A stretch of 64,000 nucleotides of DNA from Kitasatospora phosalacinea (GTDB taxonomy: Bacteria > Actinomycetota > Actinomycetes > Streptomycetales > Streptomycetaceae): contig NZ_JNYE01000005.1 of NCBI RefSeq assembly GCF_000717185.1, positions 68,053-132,052 of the forward strand. The letters are read 5' to 3'. Below the pieces are notes generated by a model. It was not told the DNA's origin and searched no databases. It saw only the letters and a program-made list of their open reading frames with translations. Numbering within the stretch: position 1 is the first letter of the stretch; each line of letters opens with the position of its first letter. Positions 1 to 7,931 of this stretch are shown in pieces. A program made the position numbers and the translations under genes.

Positions 1-1291
1 CCCGCTCGAACCAATCGACGACCGCCGACTCGCTGGCCAACTCCGGTACGTCGACCGGTGGTTCGAGGTAATCGCGGGGCAGGAAGCGGTGGCTCGGCAT
101 CAGCCGGGCCTCGGCGGCGGTCGCCGCGGCCAAGTAGTGCTCGGCGACCCGGCGGACGGCGGCCTCGCCCTGCTCGGGCGCCTCCTCCGCCCGGCCGAGC
201 CCTCCGGCGTGCAGCCGGACCAGGTCGTGGAACCGGTAGCGGCCGGCGCCGCGCTCCTCCAGCAGGTGCACCCCGGCCAGCGCGTCGAGGCCGTCGTCGG
301 CCTCGGTCGGGGAGAGCCCGGCGGCCGCGCCCGCCACCGCAGGGGTGAACTCCGGCACCGGCAGCAGGCCGAGCAGCCGGTACAGCCGCCCGCTCTCCGG
401 GGCCAGCGCCCGGTACGAAGCGTCCAGCACGCCGCGCACGGAGGCCTCACCGTCCAGCCGCAGGGCCGCCAGCCGGTCGCCCTCGCGGCGCAGCGCCTCG
501 GCGGTCGCGGCCAGCGGCTGCTGCGGGCGGGCGGCCATCCGGGCGCCCGCCACGCAGATCGCCAGCGGCAGGCCCGCGCAGCGGGTGACCACCTGGTCGG
601 CGGCGAGCGGCTCGGCGGCGATCCGGTCGGCCCCGACCAGCCGGGCCAGGATGGCGGCCGCGGCGGCCGGGCCGACCAGGTCGACCGCGAAGAACCTGGC
701 CCGGTCGATGCCGAGCCCGGTCAGCCGGGCCCTACTGGTCACCACCGTCACGGAGCGGTCGGCACCGGACAGCAGCGGGCGGACCTGGGCGGCGGTGGCG
801 GCACTGTCCAGCAGCACCGCGAAGCGCTTGCGGGCGGTGGCCGAACGCCACAGTGCGCCCGCTTCGTCGAATGCGGCGGGCACCGCGGGCAGGCCCAGGG
901 CGCGCAGGAAGGCACCCAGCACCTCAGCCGGGTCGGCGGGCCCACCGGGGGCGTGTCCGCGCAGGTCGGCGTAGAAGAGACCGTCCGGGAAGTCCTCGGC
1001 CCTGGCGTGCAGCCACCTGCACGCCAGGGCGCTCTTGCCGACGCCCGCGGGCCCGGTCAGCACCAGGCAGCGCCCGCCCGGCGGCGGGGGCTCGTCCCAC
1101 TCCCGGTCCAGCGCCGACAGCTCCGCGTCGCGCCCGGGGAGGTGCGCAGGGGCGGGTGGAAGCTGTCGTGGCACCGGTAGCAGCGCCGGAGCGTGCGAAT
1201 GAATGTGCACGCCCCCTCGGATGTCGCCCGCCTGGAGCGCCACGCCTTCGATCCTGGCCTGGCCGGTGACGGAGTTGCGGTGGCCTTCCAC
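1..1291 (-). CDS. NB-ARC (STAND-type) ATPase regulator, C-terminus cut by window edge
   Basis: About 430 residues are visible and the gene runs off the left edge. The GTG at 1291 is chosen because GGAGG lies about 9 nt upstream. The N-terminus carries VALQAGDIRGGVHIH, a tag common at the start of streptomycete NB-ARC proteins. A Walker A motif (TGPAGVGKSA) lies near residues 80-90, followed by the NB-ARC features VLLDSA and VTSR, a GLPLAI motif, and a winged-helix part ending in YRFHDLVRLHA. Unlike AfsR it has no SARP DNA-binding domain in front. TPRs would be expected beyond the edge. It is probably a signal-transducing switch protein. It is divergent from the SARP gene at 1705, so the two may share control, but that is inference. 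Confidence 0.85.
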   Translation of the reverse strand, partial: MEGHRNSVTGQARIEGVALQAGDIRGGVHIHSHAPALLPVPRQLPPAPAHLPGRDAELSALDREWDEPPPPGGRCLVLTGPAGVGKSALACRWLHARAEDFPDGLFYADLRGHAPGGPADPAEVLGAFLRALGLPAVPAAFDEAGALWRSATARKRFAVLLDSAATAAQVRPLLSGADRSVTVVTSRARLTGLGIDRARFFAVDLVGPAAAAAILARLVGADRIAAEPLAADQVVTRCAGLPLAICVAGARMAARPQQPLAATAEALRREGDRLAALRLDGEASVRGVLDASYRALAPESGRLYRLLGLLPVPEFTPAVAGAAAGLSPTEADDGLDALAGVHLLEERGAGRYRFHDLVRLHAGGLGRAEEAPEQGEAAVRRVAEHYLAAATAAEARLMPSHRFLPRDYLEPPVDVPELASESAVVDWFER

Positions 1292-1704
1292 GTGCTGGTT
1301 CCTCCACGGAGTCGGTGGTTCGGGCCGGTCCCCGGAGGCCCAGCAGGATTCGGGCCCCCTACCGGCGGCGGATCGGACACCCGTACCGGGCCCGGCCGAC
1401 CGACACCTCGGATGGAAGACCACCGCACCGACCGGACGGGCCCGGCGGACGGTCGGCCGCCATGGGAGAAGGCCTGATCGGAGCGGAGGAAACGCGCGCC
1501 GACGAGCTCGCAGAACGCCCTTTCCAAGCCTCGCAGCCGCCGCTGCAGCAGAACTGACCCATTATCAGAAGCAAGATGCCGATGTGGGAACAACTCCAGA
1601 AAACTGGCGCCGGGAAACACCAAGGTGCTATGGCTGCCTGCCCGTACCCGTGCCATGCTCACCTCCTGCGCGTCCGAGGAAGCAGCCACAGGAGGGGCAC
1701 CGGG
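1292..1704. other. Divergent intergenic region between two NB-ARC genes
   Basis: 413 bp between the divergent starts at 1291 and 1705. The right half (about 1550-1620) is the least GC-rich part and is where promoters for the SARP gene are most likely. I could not find a clean -35/-10 pair. The open frames here are GC-driven shadows. Confidence 0.5.
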
Positions 1705-4700
1705 ATGTACATCCACCTGTTGGGAACAGTCGAACTCTCGGTTGACGGAGGGTTGTTGCCCATCAGCACGGGAAAGGTCCGAACCCTGCTGGCCCGTCTC
1801 GCCCTGGAACCGGAACGTCCACTCTCCTCCAGCGCGCTCGCCGAGTGCATCTGGGACGGTGACCCTCCGCGCAGCGCCACCGGCACCCTGCAGGGATACG
1901 TCAGCAGGCTCCGCACTGCCTTGCGCAAGGCGTCCGACCTCGCCGCGCACGCCGACGGTCCCACCATCGAGATCGTCTCGCGCTCCGGTACCTACGCCCT
2001 GCACGCCGCCTCCGAACAAATCGACTGGCAGTCGTACCGCCGCCTCTCGCTCCGCGCCCGGGCCCTGGCCGACACCGGCGACGACCAGCAGGCTCTCGCC
2101 CTCCTCGACCGGGCCGACGCCCTCTGGCGGGGCGAACCCTTGGCCGGGCTGCCCGGCCTGTGGGCCCAGCGGACCCGCGACCACCTGGTGGGCCGCCGAC
2201 TCTCCGCCTCGCTCACCCGCGCCGAGGTCGAGCTCCGCCTCGGCCACTACGACGAACTCGTCCCCGGTCTCGCCGAACTCGCCGGCCAGCACCCGTGGAA
2301 CGAACAGATCGCCGCCCACCTGATCACCGCCCTCTACGGCGGCGGCCGGATCAACGAGGCGCACGCCGCGTACCTGCGCATCCAACGGCGGATGCACCAC
2401 GACCTCGGCACCGAACCCGGCGAGCAGCTCAACCGTCTGCAAGCCGCCGTCCTGCGCCGTGACAGCGTCACCAGCATGATCAACCGCCCGCCCTCCACCC
2501 CGGCAGCCGGAGCCTGGTCCACCACTCCGGCTCAGACCGACCCGCCGACCCCCGGACGGCGCTCCTCCGTGCTCCCCAGGGAACCCGAACTCATTGGCCG
2601 AGAAGCCGAGTTGAATCTCCTGATGGCGGCCGCCCGAGGCGAGTGGCCGGCCTTCTCCGCCGCACGGGACACCGCCCTCCCGGTGATCGCACTCAGCGGC
2701 ATCCCGGGCAGTGGGAAGAGCACCCTTGCCCTGGCCGCCGCCCACCTCCTGCACGGGGAGTTCCCCGACGGCGCCCTGCTGGTCCGGATCGGCGCGCATT
2801 CCGGCTCCCCGTACGACCCCGGCCCCGAGAACACCGCCGCCGCCCTGCTGCGGCAGTTCGGCGTCCCGGCGGCCGAGGTCCCGCTCGACGCCGACGAACT
2901 CCTCGCCCGCTGCCGGGAACTGCTCTCCCGGCGCCGCGCCCTGGTCCTGCTCGACGACGCGGCCGGACCCGGTCAGATCGGCCCCCTGCTGCCCGCTTCC
3001 CCCACCTGCTTCGTCCTCGTCACCAGCCGCCACCGGATGGCCGAGCTGCCCACCGTCAGCACCGTCCCGATCGACTCCCTCACCCCGGACGCCGCCGCCG
3101 AGATGTTCACCCGGCTCGTCGGATCCGACCGCGCCGACGACCCCGTCCTGCTGGCCGACATCGTCCGCCGCTGCGCCTACCACCCGCTGTCCCTCCGGAT
3201 CGTCGCCGGTCGCTTCCGGTTCCGTCGCTCCTGGACCCTCGCCCACCTCGCCGACCGGCTCTCCCGGAATCCTCGCCTCGATGAGCTGCAGCACGGCTCC
3301 GACAGCCTCCGCACCGCGCTGGCGATGTCGTACCACGATCTGTCCGGAGAGCATCAGATCGCCTTCCGCCGCCTGAGCCTGCACCCCGGCCGGGACTTCG
3401 GGCTGCTCACCGCCGCGGTGCTGATCGGCTGCCCGGTCGCCCGCGCGGAGCACCTGATCGAGGAACTGCTGGCGGTGAACCTGCTGACCGAGCACTCGGC
3501 CGAGCGGTTCGGCTACCACGAACTGGTCCGCGAGTACGCCTTGGCCCAGGAGGAGCACGAGGAGGCACCGCGGCAGCGGGCCGACATATCCAGACGGGTG
3601 GCCGACTTCCTCCTGCGAATGGCTGATCGGGCCGATCTCCAGGTCTACCCGGCGCGGTTCAGGATGCCCGTCTCCGCATTCCCCGGCAACCCGGTGGAAG
3701 AAACGCCGTTGATCACCCAGGAACTGCTCCGCAGAGTACCGCTGCGAGGGTGGCTGGCTGCCGAGACCGAAACCCTGATAGACCTCGGAAAGGATCTGCG
3801 GGCCCGCGGCGACCACGGACCGGCAGCTGTACTGGCCCACCTGTTCGACGGCCGGTTGCGATCCGAGTGCCTGTGGCGGGCAGCGGTCGAGGCCCACCGG
3901 GCAGCGGCCGAGCACTGGCGCGAACAGGGCGCGGAGCGGGCCGAACTGCACGCCCGGATCGCCCTCGCGTCCTCCGCCCTGGAGGTGTCCCGCTATCCCG
4001 AGGCCGAGTCGGCGATCCGGCGCGCACTGGCCCTGGCCGGCACCACCGGCGACCGCAGGGCCACTGCCGAGGCCCTGGGCAAGCAGGCCGTGCTGCACTG
4101 GCATCGGGACGATCCGCAGGGGGCGCTGACACTGCAGCGCGAGGCACTGGCCCTGTTCCACGAGCTCGGGGAGAGCGGTGCAGCGGGCAGCACCGGTGTC
4201 AACATCGGCGTGCTGCAGAGCCTGTTGGGCGACACCGCGGAGGCGCTGGCCAGCCTGACCGAGGCGGTGGCCGCCTTCCGCTCCTGCGGCGACCGGAGAA
4301 CGGCCCTGAAAATCACCAACAACATCGGCGGGATCCACCTCGAACGGGGCGAGGAGGTGGCCGCCAGGGAAGCCTTCGAACACGTCCTTGAGAAAGGGCC
4401 TGGAATCCTCTCCCCCGTCGACCTCGCCATCGCCGGGGTGAATCTCGCGGAACTACTGGAAGGACCGGACGAGACCGAACGGGCCGTCCACCTGCTGGAC
4501 TCGGCAATGCGCACGTTCCGCCTTTCGGAGAGCCGCCGGCACCAGGCCGAGGCAATGAATGCGAAGGGCCTGGTCCTGCTCCGCGCCGCAAGGGCTGCGG
4601 AGGCGGGCGAGGCGTACGCGGCGGCCCTCGCCGTCGCCAGGTCGATCCGCTCCGCGCGCGCGGAAGCCTCCGCCCTGCAGGGCCTGGCCAGAGTCGAGGA

Positions 4701-4797
4701 GTCACTCCGAGGCACACCGGGCAGACTCCCCGACGACCAGTCGGGCGACCCTCCTCCTTCGGGGAACCCGGGGGCGCACTCCGCGGGACACGTCTGA
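1705..4797 (+). CDS. AfsR-like SARP / NB-ARC / TPR transcriptional regulator
   Basis: 1030 aa. Start ATG 1705 follows AGGAGGGG at good spacing; in-frame starts further upstream encode an unlikely extension. An OmpR-type winged helix occupies about residues 1-95 (GYVSRLRTAL near 62-72) and a BTAD domain about 105-255. Together these form a SARP DNA-binding module. NB-ARC follows, with Walker A GIPGSGKST near 332-340 and Walker B LVLLDDA near 412. The last 350 residues are TPR-like helical pairs (for example NNIGGIHLERGEEVAAREAF). AfsR-family proteins integrate signals and activate antibiotic genes through direct-repeat operators. The target is not evident. The nearest downstream unit is the small ORF at 5067. 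Confidence 0.9.
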   Translation: MYIHLLGTVELSVDGGLLPISTGKVRTLLARLALEPERPLSSSALAECIWDGDPPRSATGTLQGYVSRLRTALRKASDLAAHADGPTIEIVSRSGTYALHAASEQIDWQSYRRLSLRARALADTGDDQQALALLDRADALWRGEPLAGLPGLWAQRTRDHLVGRRLSASLTRAEVELRLGHYDELVPGLAELAGQHPWNEQIAAHLITALYGGGRINEAHAAYLRIQRRMHHDLGTEPGEQLNRLQAAVLRRDSVTSMINRPPSTPAAGAWSTTPAQTDPPTPGRRSSVLPREPELIGREAELNLLMAAARGEWPAFSAARDTALPVIALSGIPGSGKSTLALAAAHLLHGEFPDGALLVRIGAHSGSPYDPGPENTAAALLRQFGVPAAEVPLDADELLARCRELLSRRRALVLLDDAAGPGQIGPLLPASPTCFVLVTSRHRMAELPTVSTVPIDSLTPDAAAEMFTRLVGSDRADDPVLLADIVRRCAYHPLSLRIVAGRFRFRRSWTLAHLADRLSRNPRLDELQHGSDSLRTALAMSYHDLSGEHQIAFRRLSLHPGRDFGLLTAAVLIGCPVARAEHLIEELLAVNLLTEHSAERFGYHELVREYALAQEEHEEAPRQRADISRRVADFLLRMADRADLQVYPARFRMPVSAFPGNPVEETPLITQELLRRVPLRGWLAAETETLIDLGKDLRARGDHGPAAVLAHLFDGRLRSECLWRAAVEAHRAAAEHWREQGAERAELHARIALASSALEVSRYPEAESAIRRALALAGTTGDRRATAEALGKQAVLHWHRDDPQGALTLQREALALFHELGESGAAGSTGVNIGVLQSLLGDTAEALASLTEAVAAFRSCGDRRTALKITNNIGGIHLERGEEVAAREAFEHVLEKGPGILSPVDLAIAGVNLAELLEGPDETERAVHLLDSAMRTFRLSESRRHQAEAMNAKGLVLLRAARAAEAGEAYAAALAVARSIRSARAEASALQGLARVEESLRGTPGRLPDDQSGDPPPSGNPGAHSAGHV

Positions 4798-4859
4798 AAA
4801 AAGCCCGTCGAGCACCCCGCCCGGCAGCGTTCCGCGCCACGTTCACCCCCTCACCCTTT

Positions 4860-4905
4860 CGAATGTGACAGCATTCGCTGGAAATATTTCGAATGAGTTC
4901 GAAAT
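4860..4905. promoter_or_regulatory. Two adjacent palindromes, candidate operators upstream of the small ORF unit
   Basis: CGAATG-6 nt-CATTCG (4860-4877) is followed by ATTTCGAA-TGAG-TTCGAAAT (4886-4905), both perfect. They lie in an unusually AT-rich pocket of an otherwise very GC-rich sequence. A third palindrome, ACCCG-AA-CGGGT, is at 4985-4996. The arrangement suggests repressor or activator sites for the transcript ending at 5265. The binding protein is unknown; the adjacent SARP regulator is one candidate. Confidence 0.45.
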
Positions 4906-5066
4906 GGGGAAAAGATCAGGCCGTTCACCCCCTTTGCCGAGCCCCGAATCCGGAGGGTAGTAGGGACTCCCGGCAACTAATGGGACCCGAACGGGTGAAT
5001 GGGATGTGTAAGGTTGCCGCACAGGCCGACCGGCCGCCGTTCCCCATCGAGGAAGAGCGACGCAAC

Positions 5067-5216
5067 GTGCTGCGCACACCCACGCACCCCCGTTCCACCG
5101 CCTCCCGCACCGCCCCCTCCCCGTTCGGGGGCGGCCGCCCCCACCCTGGCGGCTCCGTGCCGGGACCGCCCGGCACCTGTGCGTGGATCCCCATCTGGCT
5201 CCTGTCCTCCCTCTGA
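5067..5216 (+). CDS. Small ORF, 49 aa, Trp-rich hydrophobic C-terminus (candidate precursor or leader peptide)
   Basis: Start GTG 5067 with GAGGAAG about 11 nt upstream. An in-frame ATG at 5004 would give 70 aa. The N-terminal part is Pro/Gly/Arg/Ser-rich and featureless. The product ends GPPGTCAWIPIWLLSSL, with a lone Cys, two Trp spaced W-IPI-W and a hydrophobic tail. The stop is 3 nt before a perfect 15-bp terminator stem, so the ORF seems to be the only product of a short transcript. Options are a RiPP-like precursor, a secreted or signalling peptide, or an attenuator leader whose downstream gene has decayed. No modifying enzyme (P450, radical SAM, lanthionine synthetase) lies nearby, so a RiPP role is speculative. 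Confidence 0.45.
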   Translation: MLRTPTHPRSTASRTAPSPFGGGRPHPGGSVPGPPGTCAWIPIWLLSSL

Positions 5217-5219
5217 CGG

Positions 5220-5265
5220 AACGGCCCGCATCCGCGTCCCCCCGGGGAATCGGATGCGGGCCGTT
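5220..5265 (+). terminator. Rho-independent-type terminator after the small ORF
   Basis: A perfect 15-bp inverted repeat (AACGGCCCGCATCCG and its complement) with a 16-nt loop begins 3 nt after the stop at 5216. There is no long U-tract, as is usual in Streptomyces. Confidence 0.8.
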
Positions 5266-5296
5266 GGTACGACCACCGCGGACACCCCGCCGGCGC

Positions 5297-5377
5297 CTTC
5301 CCGACCACTGCGGAGAGAGCTGGCCCGAACTCCAGCGCGAGAACGACTGGACCGCCGCCCGCACCGAAGCCCTTCTG
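5297..5377 (+). pseudogene. Relic of an RsgA C-terminus
   Basis: Read forward, these 27 codons contain LQREND and AART and match the C-terminal helix of the intact RsgA at 7932-9038 without gaps (16 of 27 residues identical by my count). Nothing RsgA-like remains upstream in any frame: the sequence just before it is the terminator at 5220-5265. The relic is in opposite orientation to the intact gene. It marks an old duplication or rearrangement. Confidence 0.7.
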
Positions 5378-5794
5378 CCCGACCGGCACACCTGCCCGCC
5401 AAAAGTTCGAACAGGGCTGTGCCTGCCCCTTCCCCGCGACGCAGAAGTCGACTACCTGCTCAACCGTCCCCGCTGGGGACGGACCGAGCTGATCGCCCAC
5501 ATCGACGAGCACTTCATGAGCCTCGGCCGGACCTGGTCGCCGCCGCGGGCAACGGTGCGTCCGTCGGCAGCCCCTCGCCGCTGCCCAGACCTGCCTGGTG
5601 CTCCCGCTGTCGGCCTTCGGCGACGCAGTCGGACCCCCGGAAGTCACCGGCCGCTCGGCCACGGAGTTGCACGACCGTTTGGGAGCACGGGTCACCGAAC
5701 CGCTCACCACGGCCACGAGCGAAGGGCAATGACGTGCCGGTCCGGCATGCAGACGGGACCTGGCCCGCCCTGAGAAGATCTCTCAAGGACTGCA
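5378..5794 (+). other. Decayed coding debris
   Basis: No intact gene is visible. One frame reads protein-like up to about 5535 (AEVDYLLNRPRWGRTELIAH). Another frame reads well from about 5600 to a TGA near 5733 (FGDAVGPPEVTGRSATEL). This suggests one or more frameshifted relics. I do not recognise the family. Confidence 0.4.
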
Positions 5795-6220
5795 GTGATC
5801 ACGTCATGGACAGCCCTGCTCACCGGGGTGCGACCCCGCGGTTTCCACAAGCCGATCACGACGCTTCAACGGGGAAGGGCCGAACGGACTCGCCGGGAGC
5901 GCCCCCGACCACTGCCGCTGGAAGACCGGGCACTCCTGGCCACCGCTTACTGGTGAACCAACTTGACACCGCACCAGCTCGCCCCGCTGTTCGGCGCCTC
6001 CAAGTCGGCGGCCGCCCGAACTACCGATCGCATCGGGCCACTGCTCGCGCTGGAGCAGTGGCAGCGTCTCCGCGTCGACACCGTCTCCGTCGTCGACGAC
6101 ACACCGGTCCCCGCTCGCGACCACGACATCGCCGGGCGGTCCAAGAACTACGGGTACTCCACGAACCACCAGGTCGTCATCGAAGCCGCACCCGGGTGTC
6201 ACCACAGCCGCTGGGCCTGA
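5795..6220 (+). pseudogene. Truncated, nonsense-mutated IS5-type transposase
   Basis: Read from GTG 5795, the frame gives the N-terminal half of a streptomycete IS5-family transposase: a helical domain (LPLEDRALLATAYW), an HTH-like LAPLFGASKSAAAR, and the start of the DDE catalytic core (VDTVSVVDDTPVPARDHD, then KNYGYSTNHQVVIEA). A TGA at 5954-5956 interrupts it after codon 53. Similarity ends near 6200, so the C-terminal catalytic half is gone. No inverted repeats were identified. It is a dead IS fragment next to the toxin-antitoxin cassette. Confidence 0.75.
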
Positions 6221-6249
6221 TGCCCCTGGTGCGACCGCTTCGTGGCCCC

Positions 6250-6708
6250 TCAACTGGCCCGCGCGGAAGCCACCTCGTTGCCATCTTGGTCCAACGGTGC
6301 CAGGAGAGGAGCCGCCATTCCGAGCCGCACGGCCGTGTTCTGGATGGCTTCTCGCAGGTACGGTCTGATGATCGGCGAAGCAACTCGCTTGGCGAAGGCC
6401 ACAGCGGCTTCGGACGAGACGGACAGCACCTCGTCAGCCTTGAAGAACGCAGCTACGTCAGCAACGATCTGGCCCTCTGGGGTGAGCACTTCCGCTCGAA
6501 GGCGGACTGCGAGAGTTGCCCCGTCCAATCGGTGCATCAAGCGAACCTGGGCGAGGTCGTCATCCTTGGTCTCGACGATCTCGGCAGGTGCGTCCCTGAA
6601 CCCGTCGAAGCGGCGTCCACCCACTTCGTAGTACTGGATGAGGTCGAGGTGAGCCAACGCCAGCAGGTCTTCGACCGAGTCGACAGAGCGAGGCACGACC
6701 GTCTTCAC
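6250..6708 (-). CDS. SecB-like chaperone, third gene of a putative toxin-antitoxin-chaperone (TAC) cassette
   Basis: 152 aa from GTG 6708, whose GTGA overlaps the stop of the upstream antitoxin gene, so translation is probably coupled. A GTG at 6771 would add 21 residues. The alternating beta-strand pattern ends in IIRPYLREAIQNTAVRLG followed by LLAPL. This resembles the SecB signature LFPYARE...L..R.G....L.P. In TAC systems such as Mycobacterium tuberculosis Rv1955-Rv1957 a SecB-like protein stabilises a HigA antitoxin. Gene order here (toxin, antitoxin, SecB-like) is the same. The assignment rests on weak sequence similarity plus context; a plain hypothetical protein is the alternative. Confidence 0.6.
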   Translation of the reverse strand: MKTVVPRSVDSVEDLLALAHLDLIQYYEVGGRRFDGFRDAPAEIVETKDDDLAQVRLMHRLDGATLAVRLRAEVLTPEGQIVADVAAFFKADEVLSVSSEAAVAFAKRVASPIIRPYLREAIQNTAVRLGMAAPLLAPLDQDGNEVASARAS

Positions 6709-7076
6709 GCTGCTTTCCGGGTCTGACCCGTACGTGGGACTCGCTCCTCCGACTCGGCCACCTCGGTCCACCCACGGGCGGGCTCCGAAACAGGCGTATC
6801 AGTATGAGGAGCGACGTGAATCTTCATGCCGACGGCTCGCGCGTAGCGCATGATCGTGGACAGTTTGGGATCACCGGCGAGGCGTTCGAACTCCGACACC
6901 GCCGACTGGGTCGTCTCCATGGCTTTCGCCACGTCCTTCTGGGTGAGACTGCAGCGCTTGCGATGGATCACCAGGGACTGGATGAGGTTCATGAGGATCT
7001 CGGCGTCTTCGCTTGCGCGAGCGACCTCCGGATCGGTTACATCGATGCCAAGCAGTGATGCCAGGTGCTCGTCCAT
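6705..7076 (-). CDS. HigA-like XRE antitoxin
   Basis: 123 aa. Start ATG 7076 follows GGAGGGG. A Cro/CI-type HTH spans about residues 30-85 (SLTQKDVAKAMETTQSAVSEFER). After it comes a polar C-terminal tail of about 35 residues with one Trp (PARGWTEVAES). Chaperone-dependent HigA antitoxins carry such a tail as the chaperone addiction region. The gene follows the toxin by 58 nt and overlaps the SecB-like gene. It should neutralise the toxin and autoregulate the operon. Confidence 0.8.
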   Translation of the reverse strand: MDEHLASLLGIDVTDPEVARASEDAEILMNLIQSLVIHRKRCSLTQKDVAKAMETTQSAVSEFERLAGDPKLSTIMRYARAVGMKIHVAPHTDTPVSEPARGWTEVAESEERVPRTGQTRKAA

Positions 7077-7134
7077 GATGTTCTCCCCTCCGTGTGCCCC
7101 AGAGTATCGCCCAGACCCGATAGCTCATCAACGG

Positions 7135-7515
7135 TTACTTCTCAGATTGGTCACGCATCACACGGTTGCGCCACTCGGCATGACGCTTGCGTGCGGTCTC
7201 GACGTCACGAGGTGACGTGGCGATCCCCTGACTCGACTTCTTGTTGATGAACTTCAACGCGAGGAGCACCGGCCCGTCGTCGTCGGCGTCGGCGTAGAAG
7301 AGGCGGAAGATCCGATTGTCGCCCTCGATGCGGAGCTCCTTGAGGCCGTCTCCGAGGCTCTTCGCATCCTTCGGCAGCAGGTTGTCCTCAGCTGCACGCT
7401 CCATGATCGCCACAAGCCGAACATTCTCGAACTGCTTGAGCTTGCACTTCTCGATCTCTTTGCGGACGACATCGGCGCCCATCTCGGACTTGTAGAACGC
7501 CCAGCGTCTCCCCAC
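7135..7515 (-). CDS. HigB/RelE-type toxin (Gp49-like)
   Basis: 126 aa from GTG 7515, with GGAGGGG 8 nt upstream. The core GLKELRIEGDNRIFRLFYA...LLALKFINKKSS is the hallmark of phage-derived Gp49-like / HigB toxins, which are ribosome-dependent mRNA interferases. Basic residues suited to RNA binding follow, with a Lys/Arg-rich C-terminus. The toxin-first order is typical of higBA. It lies beside transposase and rsgA relics, consistent with horizontal acquisition. Confidence 0.8.
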   Translation of the reverse strand: MGRRWAFYKSEMGADVVRKEIEKCKLKQFENVRLVAIMERAAEDNLLPKDAKSLGDGLKELRIEGDNRIFRLFYADADDDGPVLLALKFINKKSSQGIATSPRDVETARKRHAEWRNRVMRDQSEK

Positions 7516-7931
7516 GGGCCCGCCCCTCCAGCGTCACGCCGCTCGGGTCACTCACCTTAGCTGAGCGTGACCCCCACCGGTTGGCAGTGCTCCGCACAGG
7601 ACCCGTGCCGCCCACAGGTGTACCAGACGATGCGAGCAGGGCCACACCGTTGCCGGCCGGTCCACACCCGCCCGTGGGCAGCCGAGTTCATCGAGGGTTT
7701 CGGCAGGCTGCGGAGCACTGGTGAACACGTGCCGGTTCCTCGGGATCACTGACTGGGACTTGCCGACGGCCGAAGCCGTCGTCCTGGCCGATCACTCGGC
7801 GGCGCTCTCCGGCTTCTCCTCCAGCGTCTCGACGGCAGTCCGCTCAACATCCGCGTCGGTGGCCGACAACAGCAGGAATCAACCGCTGTTGCGGGCGTCC
7901 GCCGGAGGCTCCGACGGCCGCACCGCGACCG
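7516..7931. other. Intergenic region, no supported gene
   Basis: 416 bp between the toxin start and the rsgA stop. TAAGGT at about 7555-7560 (minus strand) could be a -10 for the toxin operon, but no convincing -35 was found. Short frames here (for example around 7721-7966) lack a ribosome binding site and family features. Confidence 0.4.

Noticed and set aside
1057..4383. 1108-codon open frame on the minus strand across the SARP gene
   Set aside because: Shadow of the forward gene; composition is Gly/Arg/Val repeats without domains, and the forward frame has clear SARP and NB-ARC motifs.
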